From Ruminococcus sp. UBA5129 (GTDB lineage: Bacteria > Bacillota > Clostridia > Oscillospirales > Ruminococcaceae), in the NCBI GenBank assembly GCA_002414125.1, contig DHYN01000110.1, positions 22,448 to 29,483 on the forward strand: a stretch of DNA of 7,036 bases, in the 5' to 3' direction. Under the pieces are notes generated by a model, which made no database searches, was not told where the DNA came from, and worked only from the letters and a program-made list of their open reading frames with translations. Positions 1 to 5,785 of this stretch are shown here, in pieces. Every line of letters begins with the position of its first letter. The stretch's first letter is position 1. Both the position numbers and the translations under genes were made by a program.

Positions 1-30
1 CGCGCTCGTGTGCGTCCCGAAATAATGTAA
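1..30 (+). CDS. Possible 3' end of an upstream gene (partial)
   Basis: Reading from the first base, the frame gives RARVRPEIM followed by TAA at 28-30. It ends 22 bases before the GTG start of the next gene, which would suit an operon. Nine codons are too few to identify a family, and the other two forward frames also close within about 35 bases (stops at 23-25 and 36-38), so the choice of frame rests only on spacing and plausible composition. Confidence 0.25.
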   Translation, partial: RARVRPEIM

Positions 31-38
31 GATAGATT

Positions 39-43
39 AGAGG
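39..43 (+). promoter_or_regulatory. Ribosome binding site for the AspT-family gene
   Basis: AGAGG lies 9 bases before the GTG at 53. This supports the GTG start over the next in-frame ATG at 101, which would remove the first 16 residues and part of the first membrane segment. No convincing promoter is visible in the 52 bases upstream, so the gene may be co-transcribed with whatever precedes it. Confidence 0.6.
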
Positions 44-52
44 TATATTAAC

Positions 53-1285
53 GTGGTTTTATTTAATGGTGTACTTTCAATTGAAAAGATAGTATTTCTG
101 ATGCTCTCGCTTTTCGGTATTGCAGCAGTTGGATACCTTCTTGGACGAATAACGATCAAGGGAGTATCCCTCGGTACGGCAGGAGTATTCATCGTAGCGC
201 TTCTTTACGGCTGTTATTTCTACAAACCACTCACTGAACAGCTTATGGCAGGCGATACGACATATGTCGCAAGTGCCCTCAAGATCGTAGATAATCTCGG
301 ACTAATATTTTTCGTAACTTCTGTAGGATTTATTGCAGGACCTAACTTCTTCGGTAATTTCAAGAAAAATTTCAAGTCATATGTAATACTTGCAGTTGTT
401 ATAATACTGAGCGGCGGACTTGCATGTGCAGGATGCATTGCAGTCGGCAGGAACTTTACCAATCTGAATTCCGATGAATTTACCGCAATGCTTGTCGGAA
501 TACTCTCGGGCGCGCTCACGAGCACTCCCGGCTTCTCAGCAACAAAGGATGCAGTAGTATCCTCGACACAGGAGCTTACCGATAAGCTTCAAAGCATTGT
601 ATCGGTCGGTTACGGAATCGCCTATATCTTCGGAGTTATCGGCGTAGTGCTCTTCGTGCAGCTTATCCCGAAAATCGTCAAGGCAGATATGAGGAAGGAA
701 CGTGAGAGTCTCATTGGAGCTGATACAAGCGCAAAGAACTCAAAGACCGAAAAGCTCATTGAAATGGACAGCTTCGGAATAATGCCTTTCTCACTTGCTG
801 CGATGATCGGTATTGTGGTTGGCTCGTTTAAGTTCGGAAACTTCTCACTTTCAACGACAGGCGGATGTCTGCTCACATCGCTGATTTTCGGTCACTTCTC
901 TAAAATCGGAAAAATCTCGATCATGCCAAAGGAGAGTACCCTCAAGGTGTTACGTGAGCTTGGACTTATGCTTTTCCTTATCGGTGCAGGCGTTTCAGGC
1001 GGAGCAAACTTCGTAAAGTATTATGAACATATGTACTTTGTTTACGGCATTATTATGACAACAGTTCCGATGGTACTCGGATTCCTCTTTGCAAAGTACG
1101 TCCTCAAGCTCAGCCTGCTGAACAATCTTGGGTCGATCACAGGAGGAATGACTTCAACACCTGCTCTCGGCACGCTGATAACAACATCCGGAACAGAGAA
1201 TGTAGCATCAGCATATGCAGCAACCTATCCTGTAGCGCTCATCTCTGTAGTGCTCGTATCTCAGTTTCTTATAATGCTGTTCTGA
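53..1285 (+). CDS. AspT/YidE/YbjL-family membrane transporter lacking RCK_C domains
   Basis: This is a polytopic inner-membrane protein of 410 residues that starts at GTG. It shows the internal duplication of the aspartate-alanine exchanger family: the motif GALTSTPG near residues 153-160 is repeated as GGMTSTPA at 364-371, each within a glycine-rich membrane segment. Hydrophobic stretches fall near 10-30, 40-57, 80-97, 108-132, 180-207, 244-258, 268-281, 303-317, 326-352 and 388-410. Known members include the aspartate:alanine antiporter AspT of Tetragenococcus and E. coli YidE and YbjL, usually about 540-560 residues with two RCK_C (TrkA-C) domains between the halves. Here only a charged loop at about 207-240 (KADMRKERESL...) joins them. 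The substrate cannot be read from the sequence; a carboxylate or amino acid is a family-based guess. The gene converges on the ABC operon across a shared terminator. The family call is strong and the function is unknown. Confidence 0.85.
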   Translation: MVLFNGVLSIEKIVFLMLSLFGIAAVGYLLGRITIKGVSLGTAGVFIVALLYGCYFYKPLTEQLMAGDTTYVASALKIVDNLGLIFFVTSVGFIAGPNFFGNFKKNFKSYVILAVVIILSGGLACAGCIAVGRNFTNLNSDEFTAMLVGILSGALTSTPGFSATKDAVVSSTQELTDKLQSIVSVGYGIAYIFGVIGVVLFVQLIPKIVKADMRKERESLIGADTSAKNSKTEKLIEMDSFGIMPFSLAAMIGIVVGSFKFGNFSLSTTGGCLLTSLIFGHFSKIGKISIMPKESTLKVLRELGLMLFLIGAGVSGGANFVKYYEHMYFVYGIIMTTVPMVLGFLFAKYVLKLSLLNNLGSITGGMTSTPALGTLITTSGTENVASAYAATYPVALISVVLVSQFLIMLF

Positions 1286-1337
1286 ACCGATCCATATAAA
1301 TTTTTAGTCTATAAGAAGTACAATGGTCAGTATGATA

Positions 1338-1382
1338 AAGAACCCCCGAACGGAAGCAATATCGTTCCGTTCGGGGGTTCTT
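1338..1382. terminator. Bidirectional rho-independent terminator between convergent genes
   Basis: A perfect 18-bp inverted repeat has arms at 1338-1355 (AAGAACCCCCGAACGGAA) and 1365-1382, with a 9-base loop. The GC-rich core is flanked by AAG/CTT, so each strand ends its stem in a short U-rich run: TTCTTATGTTT on + and TTCTTTATCAT on -. It sits about 50 bases past the + strand transporter stop and about 55 bases past the - strand ABC operon stop, so it can serve both. The U tracts are interrupted, but stem strength makes the call firm. Confidence 0.85.
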
Positions 1383-1402
1383 ATGTTTATATTGATCGTG
1401 TG

Positions 1403-1424
1403 CAAAGCCGTCAGTCGGGCTTTG
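1403..1424. repeat. Small inverted repeat downstream of the ABC operon
   Basis: CAAAGCC at 1403-1409 pairs with GGCTTTG at 1418-1424 around an 8-base loop. It lies 14 bases past the stop of the second ABC gene. Neither strand shows a real T tract after it, so it may only protect the 3' end of the mRNA or be incidental; the strong hairpin at 1338-1382 is the better terminator. Confidence 0.35.
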
Positions 1425-1437
1425 GTGGGGTCTATCT

Positions 1438-3336
1438 TTATTCAAGCTCAAATGCGCCTGTGTAGAGCTGATAGTAAGTTCCCTTTTGAGCGATAAGCTT
1501 TTCGTGATTACCGCGTTCGATGATGTGACCGTGATCGAGAACCATGATAACATCGGAATTTTTTACGGTAGAGAGACGGTGAGCGATAACAAATACCGTT
1601 CTGCCCTCCATGAGCTTATCCATACCGCGCTGAACGATAGCTTCAGTACGAGTGTCGATGGACGATGTTGCTTCATCAAGTATCATTACAGGCGGATCGG
1701 CAACTGCGGCACGGGCGATAGCGATGAGCTGACGCTGACCCTGCGAAAGGTTAGCGCCGTTATTTGTCAGCTCCGTGTCATAGCCCTTAGGGAGACGGCT
1801 GATAAAGTCGTCGGCGCCTGCGAGCTGGGCAGCCTTGTGGCACTCCTCGTCTGTAGCATCGAGCTTGCCGTAACGGATATTATCCATTACCGTTCCCGTG
1901 AAGAGATTCGTCTCTTGAAGAACGATACCGAGCGATCGGCGAAGATCAGCCTTTTTGATCTTATTGATATTGATACCGTCATAGCGTATTTTACCGTCAG
2001 CGATGTCATAGAAGCGGTTGATAAGATTTGTTATCGTAGTTTTTCCTGCGCCTGTAGCACCTACAAAAGCGACCTTCTGACCCGGCTCAGCATAGACGGA
2101 AACATCATGGAGAACGGGTTTGTTTTTTTCGTACTCGAAGTCTACCTCATTCATTACTACATCTCCGCGAAGTGCAGTATAGGTGAGAGTACCGTCATTG
2201 TGAGGATGCTTCCAAGCCCATTTACCGGTGTGCTTGTCTGTCTCGGTGATAGAGCCGTCCTCGTCAATGACTGCATTGACAAGCGTAACATAGCCCTCAT
2301 CGTCCTCGGGAGTTTCGTCCATGAGTGAGAAAATTCTGTCTGCACCTGCGAGACCCATTACAATAGCGTTGATCTGTTGAGAAGCTTGGTTAACGTTGCC
2401 GGTGAACTGCTTAGTCATATTGAGGAAAGGAACAACAATGCTGATATTGAAAGCCATACCCGAAATGCTGATATTCCGAGCATCCGTAAGCAGGAAAAGT
2501 CCTCCTGCAACGGCAACTATAACATAGAGGATATTACCGATGTTCATAATGATCGGAGCAAGGATATTGGCATAAGAGTTAGCCTTACGGCTGTCGTCAT
2601 AGAGCTGATCGTTGATTTTTTCAAAGTCCTCGATGCATTCTGATTCGTGGCTGAACACCTTGATGATCTTTTGTCCGTTCATCATTTCCTGAATAAATCC
2701 CTCAGTCTTACCAAGCGACTGCTGCTGACGAATAAAGAATTTCGCCGAACCGCCTCCGACCTTTTTGGATACCCACATCATGGTAAGAGCGCCTGCAACC
2801 GTGATGAGAGTCATCCACAGACTGTAGTATATCATGATACAAAGAACTGCGATTATTATCGTACCTGCTCTGATGAGTGACGGAATTGCCTGTGAAACGA
2901 GCTGTCTTAGCGTATCTACATCGTTGGTGTAGTAGCTCATGATGTCGCCGTGCTTGTGAGTGTCGAAGAACCTTATAGGGAGATCCTGCATCTTACGGAA
3001 CATAGCGTTTCGCGTCTTATTGAGGAAGCCCTGTGTAATAAAAGCCATAAGCTGAGAGTAAAGTGTAATAGCTGCGATAGAAAGTACATAGAGCACGATA
3101 AGGAAAGCTATCAGCGGAGCGATCTTTTTCTTAGCGGAGTTCCAGTCGCCCGTATCCTGCCATTCGGTGATAACAGCTATGACTTTTTGTATATACATGT
3201 CCGGTATAGCCGAAGCTACCGATGAGAACAGGATGCAGAAAACCGTAACCGGAACGAGTATCGGGTAGAATTTAAACAGTGTTTTCACAATACGTCCAAA
3301 TGTGCCTTTTTTGGGCTGATTCTTGGGAATCTTCAT
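1438..3336 (-). CDS. ABC exporter half-transporter with intact catalytic ATPase residues (second subunit)
   Basis: A fused permease-ATPase of 632 residues that should pair with the upstream subunit as a heterodimeric type IV (type I exporter) multidrug-type pump. Membrane segments lie near 24-44, 72-100, 152-170, 172-190, 257-283 and 290-306. The nucleotide-binding domain runs from about 395: Walker A GATGAGKT at 426-433, Q-loop Gln474, signature LSQGQ at 530-534, Walker B MILDE ending in catalytic Glu555, D-loop SSID at 558-561 and switch His586. These are all intact, so it supplies the Walker A/B half of the active ATP site. An extra acidic and aromatic linker of roughly 50 residues at about 343-392, including WAWKHP, separates membrane and ATPase parts. 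The start ATG overlaps the previous stop as ATGA, with GGAGG 9 bases upstream (3346-3350), implying coupled translation. Family and pairing are firm; the exported substrate is unknown. The layout resembles LmrCD, BmrCD and TM287/288 (subunit TM288). Confidence 0.93.
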   Translation of the reverse strand: MKIPKNQPKKGTFGRIVKTLFKFYPILVPVTVFCILFSSVASAIPDMYIQKVIAVITEWQDTGDWNSAKKKIAPLIAFLIVLYVLSIAAITLYSQLMAFITQGFLNKTRNAMFRKMQDLPIRFFDTHKHGDIMSYYTNDVDTLRQLVSQAIPSLIRAGTIIIAVLCIMIYYSLWMTLITVAGALTMMWVSKKVGGGSAKFFIRQQQSLGKTEGFIQEMMNGQKIIKVFSHESECIEDFEKINDQLYDDSRKANSYANILAPIIMNIGNILYVIVAVAGGLFLLTDARNISISGMAFNISIVVPFLNMTKQFTGNVNQASQQINAIVMGLAGADRIFSLMDETPEDDEGYVTLVNAVIDEDGSITETDKHTGKWAWKHPHNDGTLTYTALRGDVVMNEVDFEYEKNKPVLHDVSVYAEPGQKVAFVGATGAGKTTITNLINRFYDIADGKIRYDGININKIKKADLRRSLGIVLQETNLFTGTVMDNIRYGKLDATDEECHKAAQLAGADDFISRLPKGYDTELTNNGANLSQGQRQLIAIARAAVADPPVMILDEATSSIDTRTEAIVQRGMDKLMEGRTVFVIAHRLSTVKNSDVIMVLDHGHIIERGNHEKLIAQKGTYYQLYTGAFELE

Positions 3337-5066
3337 TCTTTATCGCCTCCGTTCGTCTGCTGATCGTAGACCTCTCGGTAGATTCCGCATCGAGCGAGAA
3401 GCTCGTCATGCGAACCGAAATCTGCAATGTGACCGTTTTCCATAACAATTATCATGTCAGCCTCCTGAACAGAAGATATACGCTGAGCGATGATTATCTT
3501 GGTCGTTTCGGGGATATATTCCTTGAAGCCTGCTCTGATGAGCGCATCGGTCTTTGTATCGACAGCGCTCGTTGAGTCATCGAGGATAAGTATTTTAGGC
3601 TTTTTGAGCAGAGCTCTTGCGATACAAAGTCTCTGCTTCTGACCGCCTGAAACGTTAGTACCGCCCTGTTCGATATGGCTGTCGTATCCATCAGGGAAGC
3701 TCATGACGAAATCGTGAGCCTGAGCGAGCTTGCAAGCGTGGATGATCTCTTCATCGGAAGCCTCTGCATTTCCCCAGCGAAGGTTTTCCTTTATAGTGCC
3801 TGCGAAGAGAAGATTTTTCTGGAGCACCATCGCTACAGAGCCGCGCAGGGTATCGAGGTCGTAATCGCGTACATCAACACCGCCGACAGTAACCGTACCC
3901 TCTGTTGCATCATAGAGTCTTGGTATGAGCTGAACGAGCGAGGATTTACTCGAACCTGTACCGCCGATTATTCCTACAGTCATTCCCGATTCTATACGAA
4001 TGTCAATATCGGAAAGAGAAAAGCGTTCTGCGTTCTCGGAATATTTGAAATTAACATTACTGAATACAACAGAGCCGTCTTTGACTTCATATACGAGCTC
4101 ATCAGCGAGTTTCATGACGGATTCTTCTTTTAGAACCTCGCATATACGCTTAGCCGATTCAGCCGACATTGTGATCATAACGTAGATCATCGAGATCATC
4201 ATGAGCGACATGAGGATCTGAACGCCGTAGGAGAGCATAGCAGAGATCTGACCCACGTCGATCGAATCGCCTGTGATAGCGAGCTTAGCGCCGATATAGA
4301 GAATGAAAGCCATATTGAAGTACATGCATATCTGCATGAGCGGAGTATTAAGAGCGACAATTCGTTCGGCAGTTGTAAAATCCTTGCAGATACTTTCGGA
4401 AGCCGCAGCAAATTTATTCTTTTCGTGTTCCTCACGGGAGAATCCTTTGACAACTCTCATTCCGCGGACATTTTCTTCGACCGATTCATTCAGCTTGTCA
4501 TATTTTTTGAAAACGCGTTTGAAAGCAGGCATTGCAAACTTTCCGATAAGAGCTAATCCGACAATGAGGAAAGGGATCACAATTACGAAAGCGGCAGCAA
4601 GCGCACCACCCATTATATAAGCCATAACAGCGGCAAAAATGAGCATCAGAGGGCTTCTGACCGCGATACGGATTATCATCATAAACGACATCTGTACGTT
4701 GGTGATATCTGTAGTAAGACGTGTCACGAGCGACGCGGAAGAGAATTTGTCGATATTTTGGAATGAAAATCCTTGTATCTTACGGAAAATATCGCTTCTG
4801 AGGTTTCGTGCGAAGCCTGTGGATGCCTTTGCGCTCGTGAATCCTGCAACAGCGCCGAACAGAAGCGATAGAACTGCGAGCAGAGCGAGTACCACGCCGA
4901 TTTTCATTACCTCACCGATCGCGGCATTAGCCTTTATCTTATTGACGAGATTGGCAGTGATGAATGGGATAAGAGTTTCTATTACAGCCTCGCCTATGAT
5001 AAAGATGAGCGTCAGTATGACGGGTTTTTTAAATTCTCTGACGGATGAAATGAGTCTTTTCAGCAT
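3333..5066 (-). CDS. ABC exporter half-transporter with degenerate ATP site (first subunit)
   Basis: A permease-ATPase fusion of 577 residues, the first of the pair of ABC genes. Membrane segments lie near 15-40, 55-76, 130-150, 154-176, 240-262 and 275-299. The ATPase domain starts near 330. Walker A is GGTGSSKS at 368-375, with Ser373 in place of the usual third glycine. The Q-loop is Gln416 and the signature is VSGGQ at 472-476. Walker B ends LDD, so Asp497 replaces the catalytic Glu, and Gln528 replaces the switch His (IIIAQR). These changes mark the degenerate site of heterodimeric exporters, as in TM287 and LmrC-type subunits, while the good signature completes the active site of the partner. 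It starts 13 bases after the MarR stop; AAAGG at 5076-5080, 9 bases from ATG, overlaps that stop. The product is likely membrane-bound and non-functional without the partner. Substrate unknown. Confidence 0.93.
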   Translation of the reverse strand: MLKRLISSVREFKKPVILTLIFIIGEAVIETLIPFITANLVNKIKANAAIGEVMKIGVVLALLAVLSLLFGAVAGFTSAKASTGFARNLRSDIFRKIQGFSFQNIDKFSSASLVTRLTTDITNVQMSFMMIIRIAVRSPLMLIFAAVMAYIMGGALAAAFVIVIPFLIVGLALIGKFAMPAFKRVFKKYDKLNESVEENVRGMRVVKGFSREEHEKNKFAAASESICKDFTTAERIVALNTPLMQICMYFNMAFILYIGAKLAITGDSIDVGQISAMLSYGVQILMSLMMISMIYVMITMSAESAKRICEVLKEESVMKLADELVYEVKDGSVVFSNVNFKYSENAERFSLSDIDIRIESGMTVGIIGGTGSSKSSLVQLIPRLYDATEGTVTVGGVDVRDYDLDTLRGSVAMVLQKNLLFAGTIKENLRWGNAEASDEEIIHACKLAQAHDFVMSFPDGYDSHIEQGGTNVSGGQKQRLCIARALLKKPKILILDDSTSAVDTKTDALIRAGFKEYIPETTKIIIAQRISSVQEADMIIVMENGHIADFGSHDELLARCGIYREVYDQQTNGGDKE

Positions 5067-5079
5067 ACTATCCTACCTT

Positions 5080-5553
5080 TCATGTATCGTTATCGCTTTT
5101 GTCGCATCGGCAGTTTACGGGGAGTGTACCGAGGATGCGGTTTATTGAAGTTAGTGCGGAGAACAGCTCATCTCTGTCATCGGCATCAACGTTATCGAGC
5201 AGCTCTTTGAAGAACACTGCCTCTTCATCGAGAAAGCGGTCGATGTATTTGAGCGCTTTATCAGTGACATGCAGTCGGATAATACGTCTGTCGTCTTTGT
5301 CATTGATACGTTCAACGAAATCGTGTTCAATAAGCTTGCTGACAATTTTTGTCATCTGCTGTTTCGGCATTTTAGTACGTGAAGCGAGCTCTGACATTGT
5401 AAGCATATCTCCGCACCCGTGCAAGAGCTGTATTGAGTAATACATCTCGAGACTAATGCCGCGATCGAAAAGCTGTTTGAACGGCTTAGCGATGTGGTAG
5501 TGCCACTGCGGCATGATCGAGAGCAGCAAACGTTGGAATTCCTTTGTATCCAA
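5080..5553 (-). CDS. MarR-family transcriptional regulator, TTG start
   Basis: A cytoplasmic winged-helix repressor-type protein of 157 residues, the usual MarR length. The DNA-binding part is at about 51-100: LTMSELASRTKMPKQQMTKI gives the helix-turn-helix, and DKDDRRIIRLHVT gives the wing with the family Asp-Arg-Arg pattern at 88-90. The flanking helices (about 5-45 and 103-142) should form the dimer interface. The frame is open to an ATG at 5583, but GGAGG lies inside that extension, 7 bases before the TTG at 5553, and the predicted transcript starts only a few bases before 5583, so TTG is the better start. It is the first gene of the operon with the two ABC genes, 13 bases apart, and most likely represses it until a ligand binds. 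Three cysteines (Cys47 and a C-terminal CRC at 148-150) are noted; redox sensing is not shown. The ligand is unknown. Confidence 0.9.
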   Translation of the reverse strand: MDTKEFQRLLLSIMPQWHYHIAKPFKQLFDRGISLEMYYSIQLLHGCGDMLTMSELASRTKMPKQQMTKIVSKLIEHDFVERINDKDDRRIIRLHVTDKALKYIDRFLDEEAVFFKELLDNVDADDRDELFSALTSINRILGTLPVNCRCDKSDNDT

Positions 5554-5557
5554 TTGC

Positions 5558-5562
5558 AAACC
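5558..5562 (-). promoter_or_regulatory. Ribosome binding site selecting the TTG start of the MarR gene
   Basis: On the - strand, ATTGGAGGTTTGCAATTG places a full GGAGG 7 bases before TTG at 5553. A start at either upstream ATG (5583 or 5571) would bury this site in coding sequence, and neither of those has its own purine-rich site. Confidence 0.75.
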
Positions 5563-5586
5563 TCCAATCATAAACAAAAGCATACA

Positions 5587-5602
5587 GTAAATATAAGTTT
5601 AC
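5587..5602. promoter_or_regulatory. Candidate MarR operator overlapping the -10 box
   Basis: GTAAA and TTTAC form an inverted repeat separated by 6 bases (GTAAATATAAGTTTAC). This is the size and AT-rich character of many MarR sites. It covers the -10 element and the likely transcription start, so binding there would block RNA polymerase. It is inferred from position and symmetry only. Confidence 0.5.
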
Positions 5603-5624
5603 CATTTTTTTATAAAAAAGTCAA
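5596..5624 (-). promoter_or_regulatory. Sigma-A type promoter of the MarR-ABC-ABC operon
   Basis: On the - strand TTGACT (5624-5619) is followed by exactly 17 bases and then TAAACT (5601-5596). A TG one base before the -10 box makes it an extended -10, which compensates for the 4-of-6 match. The spacer contains A/T tracts. The transcript should start near 5589, giving a leader of about 35 bases before the TTG start. Confidence 0.7.
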
Positions 5625-5682
5625 GTAATAGCATTAATGAGTTTATGAACTGCCAACAGCTATATTTGTACAAAATAGATAA

Positions 5683-5706
5683 AAAGACGACTGCGAGGTC
5701 GTCTTT
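5683..5706 (-). terminator. Rho-independent terminator after the GH31 gene
   Basis: AAAGACGAC and GTCGTCTTT form a perfect 9-bp stem with a 6-base loop. On the - strand the stem runs into TTTTT and then ATCTATTTTG, a standard U tract. It lies about 80 bases past the GH31 stop and about 60 bases before the -35 box of the next operon, so it insulates the two units. Confidence 0.85.
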
Positions 5707-5783
5707 AAAAACTATGAATAATTCTGTAGTCGTTGGGTTCAATATATTCAATGCTGTCTTGCAGGGGAGCAGCTCGATGTCAT
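5705..5783 (-). pseudogene. Possible small ORF broken by one base
   Basis: An ATG at 5783 has AAAAGGAG 7 bases before it, inside the last codons of the GH31 gene. Its frame reads MTSSCSPARQH and stops. The frame that runs on to TAA at 5705, touching the terminator stem, reads LQDSIEYIEPNDYRIIHSF and looks protein-like. The two frames join if one base is removed from the CCCC run (5764-5767 on +), giving a 25-residue peptide. This could be a frameshifted remnant, a sequencing error or chance. No family is recognised. Confidence 0.25.
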
Positions 5784-5785
5784 TA

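Noticed and set aside
1286..1437. Possible RNA gene or small ORF in the convergent intergenic region
   Set aside because: Apart from the two hairpins no tRNA-like fold, ribosome site with ORF, or promoter is seen; the short frames running through it are shadows.
1486..2328. Long open frame of 280 codons on the + strand
   Set aside because: It is antisense to the ATPase domain of the second ABC gene, whose motifs are all intact; it has no family resemblance. GC-biased third positions readily leave such frames open.
4639..5148. Open frame of 169 codons on the + strand
   Set aside because: It is antisense to the membrane part of the first ABC gene and the MarR end, with serine/isoleucine-rich shadow composition and no recognisable domain.
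5554..5583. Ten extra N-terminal codons for the MarR protein starting at ATG 5583
   Set aside because: The ribosome binding site GGAGG lies inside this stretch and the predicted transcript would start only about 6 bases before this ATG.
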